A DNA stretch of 64,000 nucleotides from Cerasicoccus sp. TK19100 (GTDB lineage Bacteria; Verrucomicrobiota; Verrucomicrobiia; Opitutales; Cerasicoccaceae). Positions 27,645 to 36,499 of the stretch are shown here, one piece after another. Made by a program: the position numbers and the translations under genes. The notes beneath the pieces are model-generated. The model saw only the letters and a program-made list of their open reading frames with translations. It was not told the DNA's origin and did no database searches. Location: the NCBI RefSeq assembly GCF_027257155.1, contig NZ_JAPWDU010000004.1, positions 434,001 to 498,000 on the forward strand, given 5' to 3'. The stretch's first letter is position 1. Every line of letters begins with the position of its first letter.

Positions 27645-28727
27645 ATGCTGAACATTCTCGACTTTGGTGCCGTCGGCGATGGCAAAACAGACAACACGCA
27701 AGCGATTCAGGCAGCGCTGGACAAGGCGGCCCAATCGCGCGGCTCGGTTTACGTACCTGACGGCCACTACATGACCGGCCCGCTGCGCATGAGCCCGTTT
27801 ACCAGCCTCGTCGGCAATCCCGCCTGGGGCTTCCGCGATGTCGGCGGCTCAATCCTGGAGCTCAACGACCCGCAAGGCGACTGCCTGATTAATATCTCCC
27901 GCGCAACCGGCGTTACCATCAACGGGCTTAGCCTCAACGGCGGCGAGCAGGGCAAGAACGCGCACGGCATCATGCTTAATCAGGACGACTACGGCAGCTG
28001 GGGCGAAGAGGCCACGATCTGCATCGAGCGCTGCCGCATCGATAACTTCACTGGCTGCGGTTTGTATTTTAAGCGCATCTGGTGCTTCAGTGTGCGCCAT
28101 TGCATGATCTCCCACAACGGCGGTGACGGCATTTGGCTGCGCGGCTGGGACGGCTTTGTCATGGACAACTGGCTGACCGGCAACAAGCGCGCTGGCCTGG
28201 GTGCCTACGAGGAGAACGCCTCCGTCACCTTTACCGCGAACCGTGTGGAGTGGAACTTCGGTGCCGGGCTGGAAATCCACGGCGGCGATCACTACAACAT
28301 CACCGGCAACTTCTTTGACCGCTCCGGCGGCCCGGCCATCGACATTAAAGATCGCGACGGCGTGCACGCCTCGCAGATCACCATGACCGGAAATATCTTC
28401 TACCGTAACGGCAAGCCTACCCGATGCGGTGACCAGCCCTATGACTCCTCACACGTGCGAATTCGCAAGGCGCGCGGCCTGGTGATGACCAGCAACGTGG
28501 GCGAAGTGGCGGCCGATGACCCCAACTCCAGCGAAAGTGATCTGACCTCGCCGGACTATGGCCTCGTGATTGGCGAGTTGGAGAACTCCATCATCAAAGA
28601 CAACATATTCGACCGCGGCTTTAAGAAAGAACTCATCGTCGACCTCGGCGGCCATCGTGGCAGCGTGCTGGTCAAAGACAACATTGGCTCCCAACACACC
28701 GGAGCCACCCGCGCCGCGAGCGCATAA
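27645..28727 (+). CDS. Right-handed parallel beta-helix (pectate-lyase-superfamily) protein
   Basis: A 360-residue protein that opens with ILDFGAVGDGKTDNTQAIQAALDKA and YVPDGHYMTGPL, the N-terminal cap of the pectate lyase 3/GH28-like superfamily, followed by about ten beta-helix coils with Asn/Gly-rich turns (WLTGNKRAGLGAYEENASVTF, NITGNFFDRSGGPAID). No signal peptide is present. Likely a polysaccharide lyase, hydrolase or epimerase; the catalytic class cannot be decided from sequence. It is divergent from the esterase-lacI unit. A hairpin just past its stop serves the convergent gene. Confidence 0.82.
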   Translation: MLNILDFGAVGDGKTDNTQAIQAALDKAAQSRGSVYVPDGHYMTGPLRMSPFTSLVGNPAWGFRDVGGSILELNDPQGDCLINISRATGVTINGLSLNGGEQGKNAHGIMLNQDDYGSWGEEATICIERCRIDNFTGCGLYFKRIWCFSVRHCMISHNGGDGIWLRGWDGFVMDNWLTGNKRAGLGAYEENASVTFTANRVEWNFGAGLEIHGGDHYNITGNFFDRSGGPAIDIKDRDGVHASQITMTGNIFYRNGKPTRCGDQPYDSSHVRIRKARGLVMTSNVGEVAADDPNSSESDLTSPDYGLVIGELENSIIKDNIFDRGFKKELIVDLGGHRGSVLVKDNIGSQHTGATRAASA

Positions 28728-28756
28728 AAAAGCCCCGGTCGTTCAGGCCGGAGCTT
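28726..28756 (-). terminator. Terminator of the prepilin-like gene
   Basis: AAGCTCCGG and CCGGGGCTT (minus strand) form a 9-bp stem with one mismatch and a 9-nt loop, followed by six T residues. It lies 32 nt past the stop of the minus-strand gene at 28788 and abuts the stop codon of the plus-strand beta-helix gene. Confidence 0.8.
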
Positions 28757-28787
28757 ACTTGTAATTCGTTCTAAAACGCTTGGGGAA

Positions 28788-29498
28788 TCACCCCTCACCC
28801 GATTGCGCATCGGGCGAATACTTTTGCGGATCGGCAACGCTCAGGCGAACGGCTTCGAGCGAGTTCATGCTCTCCACGTGCCCATCGAAAAACACCGCAT
28901 TACAGGAGTCGCCATGGCGATCAAAATCAGGTTGAATCTCTTCTTTACTACCCACCATTTTATTAATGTGCCAAGCCTTCGAATCGATGAACATCAATCG
29001 ATTGGAAGGAAAGGTAACCACGCTAAGATTGTATTGCGGACCAGAACCATCTGACTTAAGTCGGTAGTTCTCGCCGCGATTATCCGTGTTCTTGGTTATG
29101 CCTGAACTATCGCCCATGTATGCGGGATTTTCATTATAGGCGTAGCCCAGATACCAGTGCTTGCCAGCAGAGTTCCCCTCCCAACTTGGGCAAGAAAACT
29201 CCGCCTTAAATTCTTCTGAATCGGGATAGTCCACGTAATCCAGCACCGCGTTCACCCAGAACTGATTATTGCCATCCTCCACCGTAGTCTGTGCGGCAGG
29301 CAGCACCCCATTGTTTTCGTTGGACATGGCAATGATCGCCATGTGCAACTGGCGCAGGTTGGATGCGCATGTCGTTTCATGGGCTTTATTGCGCACCTTT
29401 CCAACTACCGGGATAAGGATAGCCGCCAATACGCCGACAATGGCGACCACGGTCAGGAGTTCAACTAGGGTAAATGCGGGTCTACGGGGATGTTTCAT
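28788..29498 (-). CDS. Type II secretion/prepilin-like protein with N-terminal methylation motif
   Basis: A 236-residue protein. The ATG at 29498 was preferred to 29522 because it leaves a short basic leader MKHPRRPA before the prepilin signal FTLVELLTVVAIVGVLAAILIP, with Glu +5. The C-terminal half ends in FDRHGDSCNAVFFDGHVESMNSLE, the H-x9-DG feature of planctomycete/verrucomicrobial pseudopilin-like proteins. These are cleaved by a prepilin peptidase and anchored or exported; individual roles are mostly unknown. It has its own terminator at 28726 and a palindrome TCGGCTCGATTAGCCGA 31 nt upstream. Confidence 0.88.
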   Translation of the reverse strand: MKHPRRPAFTLVELLTVVAIVGVLAAILIPVVGKVRNKAHETTCASNLRQLHMAIIAMSNENNGVLPAAQTTVEDGNNQFWVNAVLDYVDYPDSEEFKAEFSCPSWEGNSAGKHWYLGYAYNENPAYMGDSSGITKNTDNRGENYRLKSDGSGPQYNLSVVTFPSNRLMFIDSKAWHINKMVGSKEEIQPDFDRHGDSCNAVFFDGHVESMNSLEAVRLSVADPQKYSPDAQSGEG

Positions 29499-29924
29499 GG
29501 GTATGGGCAAACAAGTTAGCATTCATTATCGGCTCGATTAGCCGAATCTCAACCACGTAACTTTGGAACAATATACACAACACTGCCTCAACATAGCCTA
29601 TACGGCGGAATCCAGCATGGAATCAGGGAAATTACGTATATTGGCCAATGTTTTTGCGCTTATTGAGACTTAACCCTTGATTTCCAATCTCCATCGACCA
29701 AGTTCAGCAACCAGCAAAGGGACAAAAGTCACGAAAAAATCCTTCCGGGAACGACTCGGGAAGACTTCATTATTTGTCTCTCCCTGCACACTTTTTCTCC
29801 TATACTCGTTGCAATGATGGGAGCGCCGGCCTTTCGAGGCCGGCGCTTCTTCATTTACAAAAGTTGTCTAAAAACTGACGGCAAATGAGTTGATTTCAGG
29901 CAAGCGCTACATAGCCTTGGAGCC
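29499..29924. other. Intergenic region 29499-29924
   Basis: 426 bases with no convincing gene. It contains the palindrome TCGGCTCGATTAGCCGA (29529-29545) near the prepilin-like gene start and a strong plus-strand hairpin at 29823. No upstream gene on the plus strand accounts for that hairpin. Confidence 0.65.
29823..29856 (+). terminator. Orphan terminator hairpin with TTCG loop
   Basis: GCGCCGGCCT-TTCG-AGGCCGGCGC is a perfect 10-bp stem with a stable tetraloop (29823-29846), followed by TTCTTCATTT. No plus-strand gene precedes it within 1 kb (28727 is the nearest end), so it may end a small unannotated transcript starting between about 29640 and 29800. It could alternatively be a 5' leader structure of the phosphatase gene at 29925. 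Confidence 0.7.
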
Positions 29925-31085
29925 ATGTCTGATGGAGAAACCGCACGCCCAATGGCACCTGGCAGCCGAAAGCTGTTTCAGGCGCTGATGGAGCAAACGC
30001 CTGACCGCGTTTACTTCAAGGACTTGCGCAGCCGCTTCCTGGTCGTCAGCCAGGCCATGGCGGAAAAGCATGGCTGCAACAATCCGGACGAGTTGATCGG
30101 CAAAACCGATTTCGACTTTTTCGACGACGAGCACGCACGGGACGCCTTCGAGGACGAGCGGCAGATCATTCTCACCGGCAAGCCCGTCATTAACAAAGAA
30201 GAGCGCGAAGTCTGGCCCGACGGCAGCATTACTTGGGTCTCATCCACCAAGGTACCGCTCTTTTTAGAGTCCGGAAAGATCGCTGGCATCCTCGGTATCA
30301 CCCGCGACATGACCGACGAGCATCACGCACGCACGATGATCCAGCATCACAACGACATTCTCTCGCGTGACCTCGAAAGCGCGCGCCAAGTGCAAAAGCT
30401 GATGATCCCCGGTCGCGTCCCGGACTTCGACGGCATGACCGTCGGCGTATCCTACCGCCCAATGGAGGCCGTTGGCGGCGACATTATTGTCTTCCCCGTC
30501 ACGCCCAAGAAATTTACATTCTTCTTCATTGGCGACGTTTGCGGCCACGGCCTGTCCGCAGCCATGTACACCGTGCTCGTGCGCCACTTGACGGACCAGC
30601 TTGCCTCGCAATACGACGGCGATCCCGAGCAATTTCTCACCAGCCTGAACACCCTGCTGCTCGGCCAGTTTAACAACCGGTTCATGTCCGCGATCTGCGG
30701 CCACCTGTTGCTCACCGAGAGCGGCCACCTAACCTACACTGCCGCAAACACCGGGCACCCGCCCCCGTTTGTCTGGCGCAAAGCCACCCACACACTCGAA
30801 AAACTGGAGTTCTCCGAAAGCATGGCCATCGGCCTGATGGACGAACCGTCATCAAAGCCAATCCAGGGCGAACTCGGGACCGGCGACCGTCTTTTTCTCT
30901 ATACGGACGGCCTACCCGAAATCCTCGATGCTTATGGCGAGCTGACTTTTGAACAGCTGATCCGCGCCACCGTGCAGCTCTCCCCGCAGCATCAGGCGGA
31001 CTCCATTACCGAGCGCGTCCGCCAGATCGGGGACGAGATCACCATGGAAGACGACCTAACCCTCGCGGTGATCGAGGGACCGTAA
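29925..31085 (+). CDS. PAS-domain SpoIIE/RsbU-type serine phosphatase
   Basis: A 386-residue protein. Residues ~18-130 form a PAS sensor domain (TPDRVYFKDLRSRFLVVSQAMA, ELIGKTDFDFF, GITRDMT). A short coiled linker (ESARQVQKLMIP) leads to a PP2C-type SpoIIE domain (~190-385) with VGGDIIVF, GDVCGHGLSAAM, LYTDGLPE and DDLTLAVI. Such proteins dephosphorylate anti-sigma-factor antagonists in partner-switching stress control. The usual second Asp of GGDFYD is absent (GGDIIVF). The MscS channel gene follows 38 nt later, suggesting a shared stress-response transcript. No antagonist or anti-sigma gene is in the window. Confidence 0.9.
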   Translation: MSDGETARPMAPGSRKLFQALMEQTPDRVYFKDLRSRFLVVSQAMAEKHGCNNPDELIGKTDFDFFDDEHARDAFEDERQIILTGKPVINKEEREVWPDGSITWVSSTKVPLFLESGKIAGILGITRDMTDEHHARTMIQHHNDILSRDLESARQVQKLMIPGRVPDFDGMTVGVSYRPMEAVGGDIIVFPVTPKKFTFFFIGDVCGHGLSAAMYTVLVRHLTDQLASQYDGDPEQFLTSLNTLLLGQFNNRFMSAICGHLLLTESGHLTYTAANTGHPPPFVWRKATHTLEKLEFSESMAIGLMDEPSSKPIQGELGTGDRLFLYTDGLPEILDAYGELTFEQLIRATVQLSPQHQADSITERVRQIGDEITMEDDLTLAVIEGP

Positions 31086-31123
31086 ACCCCTCACACGGCT
31101 TGACTTAGCGCCGTTTACCTCCA

Positions 31124-32434
31124 ATGATAAACGGCATGAACGCCCTGCAATGGCTATGCCCCACCGTCGAAGCAGCAAAGCCTGAGAACTGGTGGCAGGT
31201 CATTGTCGTCGGCGTGGTTTGGCTGGCGATATTCTCAGTTTTCCGTGGAAAAACGGGGGACCCCAACGAGCGTTATAACCCGAAGATCTGGTTCAAGGAA
31301 AACGCCGAGCTGCCGATCCTTGCTCTGGTGATGGCCGTGCTCGCTGCCGCCATGGCGATGGCCGAAATTGCCACGCCGGTCTTTCGGGTCGCGGCGACTT
31401 TATTCGTCATGTGGACGGTGATCGGCGTCGTCACGTCGTTTATCCGCGACCGTTTTTGGGCGCAATCCACGGCGGGGATTTTATTTTTAATGAGCGCTGC
31501 AATGGTGCTCACGGTGGACGATGCCGTGGTCGATTTTCTGGAGACTATCACCCTACCCATTCCCGCAGGCGGTGAATCGCTCTCGCTGTGGAAGCTCTTC
31601 ACCGTGGCCGCCTCACTCGCGGTCGCGCTCTGGATTGGCATTGGGTTTTCGCAATTCGTCGAGCGACGGGTGGACACCATTGACCGCATCAACGCCTCCA
31701 CCCGCGCGTTAATCGGCAAAATCATCCGCATCTTTTTTATCATCATCGCCATGGTCGTCGGGCTGACGTCGGTCGGCGTCAACCTCTCGGCGCTCACGGT
31801 GTTTGGCGGCGCACTCGGCCTTGGCCTGGGCTTCGGTCTGCAAAAAATCGTCTCCAACCTGATCAGCGGCTTCATCCTCCTGTCGGACCGCTCGATCAAA
31901 CCAGGCGACGTCATTGAGCTCGATGACACCTACGGCTGGATCAATAGCTTGCGCGCGCGCTACGTCTCCGTAATCACCCGCGACGGCACCGAGCACCTGA
32001 TTCCGAACGAAGACCTGATCACCCAGCGCGTGGTCAACTGGTCCTTCACGCACGATCGCGTGCGGATAAAAATCGATGTCGGCATCTCCTACAAAGAGGA
32101 CCCGCACCAGGCGATTGAAATCTGTAAAGCCGCCGCGGCCAAGCAGTCGCGCGTCATCAAAGAGCCCGCGCCGATCTGCCTGCTCAAGGGTTTTGGCGAT
32201 AGTTCGGTGGACCTGCAACTCCGCTTCTGGATCCGCGATCCGCACGAGGGCGTGGCCAATATTCAAAGCGCCGTGCTCCTCGAAATATGGGACCGCTTTA
32301 AAGAAGAAGGTATCGAAATTCCGTTCCCGCAGCGCGACTTGCACATTAAGAGTTCTGTCCCGCTCGTGATGCAATCTCAGGCTGAAAAAGCAACCGATCG
32401 CGACAAAGACTCCGAGGACGAAGGCAAGAATTAG
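31124..32434 (+). CDS. Small-conductance mechanosensitive channel (MscS family)
   Basis: A 436-residue membrane protein. Four or five N-terminal helices precede the MscS core: the pore helix ALTVFGGALGLGLGFGLQKIVSNLISGFILL, then the beta domain GDVIELDDTYGWINSLRARYVSVITRDGTEHLIPNEDLI, then the C-terminal cage (~330-410) and a charged tail. The pore Gly/Ala pattern and IVSNLISG are diagnostic. It should release osmolytes on hypo-osmotic shock. A second in-frame ATG lies four codons later, and neither start has a clear Shine-Dalgarno. It converges with the dioxygenase gene, with a 1-nt gap between stops. Confidence 0.93.
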   Translation: MINGMNALQWLCPTVEAAKPENWWQVIVVGVVWLAIFSVFRGKTGDPNERYNPKIWFKENAELPILALVMAVLAAAMAMAEIATPVFRVAATLFVMWTVIGVVTSFIRDRFWAQSTAGILFLMSAAMVLTVDDAVVDFLETITLPIPAGGESLSLWKLFTVAASLAVALWIGIGFSQFVERRVDTIDRINASTRALIGKIIRIFFIIIAMVVGLTSVGVNLSALTVFGGALGLGLGFGLQKIVSNLISGFILLSDRSIKPGDVIELDDTYGWINSLRARYVSVITRDGTEHLIPNEDLITQRVVNWSFTHDRVRIKIDVGISYKEDPHQAIEICKAAAAKQSRVIKEPAPICLLKGFGDSSVDLQLRFWIRDPHEGVANIQSAVLLEIWDRFKEEGIEIPFPQRDLHIKSSVPLVMQSQAEKATDRDKDSEDEGKN

Positions 32435-32435
32435 C

Positions 32436-33206
32436 TCAAGCCTGCGGTGCCAAATCCGGCCAGTAAGGGTCCTCTTGCCAAGGCAAGTGAATCGGCTCGG
32501 CCAGTGGCTCGGAATCCGCCTCGAAAATAGAGATGTAGGCGCGGCGCGGGCGGCTGCTGGTGTTAGCAGAGGCGTAATGCATACAATAGCTAAGATGCAG
32601 ACACACGCTGCCTGCTGGACAAGGCAATGGCGTAGCATTGGCCATCCAGAAATCCTGATTATCCGCCACCAGTGCGCTCGTGTTGCAACCGGGAATCAAA
32701 TAGCGATGCGGGACCACTGCGCCGCCATGCGTGTAGCGCACATATTGCATGCAGCCATCTTCAATGCTCACATCTTCCAGCGGCATCCAGAAATTAATAT
32801 TCAGGTAACGGTGTGTCGGCTGATGATAAGCCTGATCCTGGTGCCAGGGAGTCTCCCTCCCAAAGCCTGCCGGCTTTAAAATCATGTGGTCGAACTTGAA
32901 CGCCGCCGTCGGCCCCAACAGTTGCCGCGACACATCCAACATCCGCTCAAAGTACGGCTGCTCGCAAAATTCGGGATTCTCCCTACTCGGCCCCAGTATC
33001 TGCGGCAGCGTTGCGCGGCCACTGCCGTCCTTGCCTCCAAGCTGCTTAATCTTAGACTCGTCCTCGAACATGGCGTCGTATCGATCACGATACCAGTTCA
33101 GCTCCTCCTCGCTGATAACGTTGTCCAAACGAATAAATCCGTTGTGGAAAAATGACTCACGCTGCTCATTGCTGATCACGATTTTCGTTCCGGGATTGGT
33201 AATCAT
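32436..33206 (-). CDS. Phytanoyl-CoA dioxygenase (PhyH) family protein
   Basis: A 256-residue Fe(II)/2-oxoglutarate dioxygenase-like protein. The open frame extends to 33413, but the ATG at 33206 directly precedes the conserved start (ITNPGTKIVISNEQRESFFHNGFIRLDNVIS). The iron ligands are His and Asp of TPWHQDQAY and a distal His in LSYCMHYASANTSSRPRRA, where the following Arg binds 2-oxoglutarate. The substrate is unknown; members hydroxylate lipids, osmolytes or natural products. The divergent AraC gene 110 nt away is probably its regulator. Confidence 0.9.
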   Translation of the reverse strand: MITNPGTKIVISNEQRESFFHNGFIRLDNVISEEELNWYRDRYDAMFEDESKIKQLGGKDGSGRATLPQILGPSRENPEFCEQPYFERMLDVSRQLLGPTAAFKFDHMILKPAGFGRETPWHQDQAYHQPTHRYLNINFWMPLEDVSIEDGCMQYVRYTHGGAVVPHRYLIPGCNTSALVADNQDFWMANATPLPCPAGSVCLHLSYCMHYASANTSSRPRRAYISIFEADSEPLAEPIHLPWQEDPYWPDLAPQA

Positions 33207-33315
33207 GGCAACACTATAGCAGATGCTCGCCAACATCAGCGTCCAACTTTGATGATGAGACATCGTGAAACATTCTTGCGGAAGCAAAGTCACTCGGATA
33301 ACTTGCAATGACCCC

Positions 33316-34128
33316 ATGAGCCATCGTGAGTATTTTTTTCGCCCGGACACCCTGCTTGAAGCCATACCGATGGTTGGCCGGTCGAGAAACCGCTCCAGCC
33401 TCCATGCATTCAAGCCTCATCGCCACGATTGCATCGAGATATGCGTCATCACCGGCGGCGTCATTGATTACTTCACCGAGCGCCAGCAGTACTCCCTCGG
33501 CCCTGGCTCCATCCAAATTAGTCAGCCCGACGAATGGCACGGGCTGCCCAATGATCTGCTACATCCATGTAATCTGTATTGGATTCATGTAGAAACCAAT
33601 CTGCTGGGCTCTGCATTGCTCGCGAGCCAGCTCCAGCGTCTACCCAATTGGCTGGATACCGGCGGCCTGGAGTTATTGCCGCATTTGGAGTCCATCATCA
33701 ATAACTGCCATCGCCCCCCGCCACATGCGGAGCTCGATCAGCAGGCTCACTTGTGGATGCTACTCTCTACACTCGTTCGCCTCGCCAATGCGCAAACGGA
33801 GCAAACGCTTCCGACCACGCTTCGTCGCGCGCTTGACTTGATCGAAGACAGCCGCGAGCCGATTCGGGTAAACGAACTCGCCGAGCAGTTGAACACGCAT
33901 CGCTCCCATCTTCACCGACTCTTCGCGAACCACCTGGGCGTTTCACCACAATCCTACCAAAACGAGCGTCGCCTTCGACAAGCCACCCAAGAGCTGCACA
34001 GCTCGGCGCGCACCATTACCGATATCGCTTTTAGCCTCGGCTATAACACGACTCAGCATTTCGCCACCGCCTTCAAAGCACGTTACGGAGAAAGCCCAAC
34101 GGAGTTTCGCAAAAAGAACCTTTCATAG
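33316..34128 (+). CDS. AraC-family transcriptional regulator
   Basis: About 270 residues. An N-terminal cupin-like sensor (HAFKPHRHDCIEICVITGG, LGPGSIQISQPDEWHG) is followed by a C-terminal double helix-turn-helix (~175-268): IRVNELAEQLNTHRSHLHRLF and TITDIAFSLGYNTTQHFATAFKARYGESPTEFR. An in-frame GTG at 33265 would add 17 residues of poor character, so the ATG at 33316 is preferred. It is divergent from the phytanoyl-CoA dioxygenase, a pairing common in this phylum, and probably activates it in response to a small ligand. Confidence 0.92.
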   Translation: MSHREYFFRPDTLLEAIPMVGRSRNRSSLHAFKPHRHDCIEICVITGGVIDYFTERQQYSLGPGSIQISQPDEWHGLPNDLLHPCNLYWIHVETNLLGSALLASQLQRLPNWLDTGGLELLPHLESIINNCHRPPPHAELDQQAHLWMLLSTLVRLANAQTEQTLPTTLRRALDLIEDSREPIRVNELAEQLNTHRSHLHRLFANHLGVSPQSYQNERRLRQATQELHSSARTITDIAFSLGYNTTQHFATAFKARYGESPTEFRKKNLS

Positions 34129-34206
34129 GTTATCGCCAAAGCCAAAACGAGCACCTTAGATGGGAAATCAAACCCCAGGCATCCCTAAGCCAGCACATTT
34201 TCAAAC

Positions 34207-35358
34207 ATGACTACGCCCCTCTCCCCGCGCCAAATTTGGGTCGACCAACTGACGCAAATTGCCAAGCCACTTTTGGAAAATCTCGCCGCCGGCAGACTTC
34301 GCGAGCGCATGCCGATTGAGGAACACCTGGATGGCATTCGCGCCGAGTATGCTCACCTGGAAGCCTTTGGCCGCGCACTGGCAGGCATCGCCCCATGGCT
34401 GGAGAATACCCATTGCCCGCCGGAAGAAGCTGTGCTGCGCGACTATTTCATAGCGCAAACGCTGACCGCAATGGAGCATGCGACGGACCCCAAATCGCCC
34501 GACGCGATGAACTTCACGGGCGGCCACCAACCTCTCGTCGACGCCGCCTTCCTCGCCCAAGGGTTGCTCCGCAGTTGGAACAGCGTATGGCAAAAGCTCA
34601 GCTCTAAAATCCAGGCCCGCGTGGTCAACTGCCTGCAAAGCACACGCGTCATCCAACCCGCACCCTGCAACTGGCTGCTGTTTTCCGCCATCATCGAAGC
34701 CTTTCTCTATAAAGCGGGTGCCCAATGGGACGCCATGCGGATCGACTACGCCATCCGCCAACACATGCAGTGGTACAAGGGCGACGGCGTTTATGGCGAC
34801 GGCGCGGACTTCCACTGGGATTATTACAACAGCTTCGTCATCCATCCGATGCTCTACGACATCGTGAATACAGGTGGCGAGGTCTCCCAGCGTTGGAAAC
34901 AATTCCGCGAGCCGATCGAGGCGCGGCTGGTCCGCTACGCCGTCGTGCAGGAGCGCTTCATCGCGCCTGACGGCACGTACCCGCCCATCGGCCGCTCGCT
35001 TGCCTACCGCATCGGCGCGTTCCAGGCGCTTTCGCAAGCCGCGCTGATTGGCAAACTGCCTGCCGAGCTGAGCCCCGCCAGTGTCCGCTGCGCGTTGACT
35101 GCGGTGCTCCAGCGTCAATTCGGCGCGGCCAACACCTTCGACGAACAAGGCTGGCTGCGCATCGGCTTCTGCGGCGCACAACCATCCCTCGGCGAGAAAT
35201 ACATTTGCACTGGCAGCCTTTACCTCTGTCTCTGCGGTTTCCTGCACCTCGGCCTCCGCGCCGACGCCCCATTCTGGATCGGCGAAGACGAACCTTGGAC
35301 TAGTAAGCGCGCTTGGTCCGGCGAAGACCTCCCTTGCGACCACGCGATGCATGGCTAG
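34207..35358 (+). CDS. DUF2264 domain protein
   Basis: A 383-residue soluble protein without signal peptide, matching DUF2264 over its length: LEAFGRALAGIAPWLE, QWYKGDGVYGDGADFHWDYYNSFVIHPML, and a GYLRIGFCGAQPSLGEKYI-like end segment. The alpha/alpha-toroid character and the WYxGDGxYGDG motif recall glycoside-processing enzymes, and DUF2264 genes are often found in carbohydrate utilisation loci. Activity is unproven. A long opposite-strand frame covers the same bases but lacks any recognisable domain. The gene converges with folE2 across a palindromic repeat. Confidence 0.82.
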   Translation: MTTPLSPRQIWVDQLTQIAKPLLENLAAGRLRERMPIEEHLDGIRAEYAHLEAFGRALAGIAPWLENTHCPPEEAVLRDYFIAQTLTAMEHATDPKSPDAMNFTGGHQPLVDAAFLAQGLLRSWNSVWQKLSSKIQARVVNCLQSTRVIQPAPCNWLLFSAIIEAFLYKAGAQWDAMRIDYAIRQHMQWYKGDGVYGDGADFHWDYYNSFVIHPMLYDIVNTGGEVSQRWKQFREPIEARLVRYAVVQERFIAPDGTYPPIGRSLAYRIGAFQALSQAALIGKLPAELSPASVRCALTAVLQRQFGAANTFDEQGWLRIGFCGAQPSLGEKYICTGSLYLCLCGFLHLGLRADAPFWIGEDEPWTSKRAWSGEDLPCDHAMHG

Positions 35359-35385
35359 AGCACCGCTCTCACCTTGCCTCTTCAC

Positions 35386-35427
35386 ATTTGCCCAATGGGC
35401 AAATCACTGGATGCAGCGGCACGCTGC
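35386..35427. repeat. Composite palindromic repeat (ATTTGCCC and GCAGCG types)
   Basis: ATTTGCCCAATGGGCAAAT (35386-35404) is followed by CTGGATGCAGCG and a GCAGCG-GCA-CGCTGC hairpin (35413-35427), the last base of which begins the complement of the FolE2 stop codon. The first palindrome recurs at 38186 and, with C/G swaps, at 63755. The second recurs at 39828-39848 with a compensating base-pair change. Confidence 0.75.
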
Positions 35428-36407
35428 TAGCAGACGAGGTCTTTGAAATCGCTGAAGTCGGCGTCGAAACCGCCTTCGCGGCCTTTGTTGATTACGGCAA
35501 CGGCGTCGTGCGAATGCAGGGACTCCAAATGCGCGCAGGCGATTTGGAAATCGCGGATGCGGCGATCGGCGTCGAACTGCTCGTAGAGCAAGCGCGCGGC
35601 GTCTTCGACAAATTTGACGTAGGCACCGTTGAGCTCGGCAAAAGCCTGCTCATCCTCGCGCTTCACCATGACCTGCGTCTCCGTCTTGAGCGCGGCGAGG
35701 CAGAGCTGCTGCACTTCTTCGAGGCTGATCAGCTCACCTTGGCGGACCTCCAGCGACACACGGGCCTTGGAGCGCTGCGAGTGCGGGATGCCGTAAATGT
35801 TGCGCGCGTCGCGGGCATGCTCGGAAAGCTCGGAAGAGCACGGGCATGCCGACGAGTAAACGAAGTCAAAGTGGATGACCTTGCGGAAGCGGTTCAGGTC
35901 GTCGAGGAAACCCTCGAACGCCACTTCGTAATATTGCCAACCTTCGAGATTACTGCGCAGGCTCGGCTTGAGAATCGGGTAACTAAAGCTCAACTTGAGG
36001 CGGGCGCGGCTGCTGCCGATCTCCTGCTTATAGCGCAGGAGAATCTCTTCGAGCAGCTCCAGATCAAACACGCGGTCCTTGAAATCGTAGAACACGCGCA
36101 TGATGCGGCTCATGTTGATGCCCTTCGAATCCGCAGCCAACGAGACCGTGCCGGTGACAGAGGTCTCCAGCGTAATCTGACGCTGGTCGCCGGTCAGAAA
36201 CGCCAGCGGCAGCCGGAAGTTGTTAATGCCCACCTGCATGATCGGCACATTCGCGCCTTGAATGTTGGCGCTGTCGGCATTCTGCATGTCCGGCAGAGAC
36301 TCACGATACTCGGGAGTCACCTTGAAAGTGTGGTCATAGTGGACCTGCGGCTTCGCGGGCTTGGACGCGGCCGATTGCGGGTCGATGCTGGAAAATGAAT
36401 CACTCAT
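35427..36407 (-). CDS. folE2: GTP cyclohydrolase FolE2 (type IB)
   Basis: A 326-residue cytosolic enzyme that converts GTP to 7,8-dihydroneopterin triphosphate, the first step of folate synthesis. Family marks are the metal-binding Cys in [39 protein letters not shown], the Glu-rich region around [18 protein letters not shown], and the C-terminal HxxE-like segment [14 protein letters not shown]. Length is normal. FolE2 can use metals other than zinc, and in some bacteria it is used under zinc limitation; no Zur-like site was recognised here. A 361-residue antisense frame is spurious. Confidence 0.93.
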   Translation of the reverse strand: MSDSFSSIDPQSAASKPAKPQVHYDHTFKVTPEYRESLPDMQNADSANIQGANVPIMQVGINNFRLPLAFLTGDQRQITLETSVTGTVSLAADSKGINMSRIMRVFYDFKDRVFDLELLEEILLRYKQEIGSSRARLKLSFSYPILKPSLRSNLEGWQYYEVAFEGFLDDLNRFRKVIHFDFVYSSACPCSSELSEHARDARNIYGIPHSQRSKARVSLEVRQGELISLEEVQQLCLAALKTETQVMVKREDEQAFAELNGAYVKFVEDAARLLYEQFDADRRIRDFQIACAHLESLHSHDAVAVINKGREGGFDADFSDFKDLVC

Positions 36408-36499
36408 TTTAAATAAAACGAACCAGCCATATTAGCACAAAACGCCGGTTCCGCAACCTTGCATTTGCATGGTCGGTCGAGCCGACCCAATTCGGGAAA

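Noticed and set aside
34201-35385. 394-residue minus-strand frame opposite the DUF2264 gene
   Set aside because: The plus-strand product has recognisable DUF2264 motifs. The antisense product is low in hydrophobic core pattern, rich in Ala/Val/Glu and has no domain, as expected from a GC-rich antisense frame.
35313-36398. 361-residue plus-strand frame opposite folE2
   Set aside because: FolE2 is unambiguous on the minus strand. The plus-strand frame also overlaps the DUF2264 end and lacks a domain or credible start.
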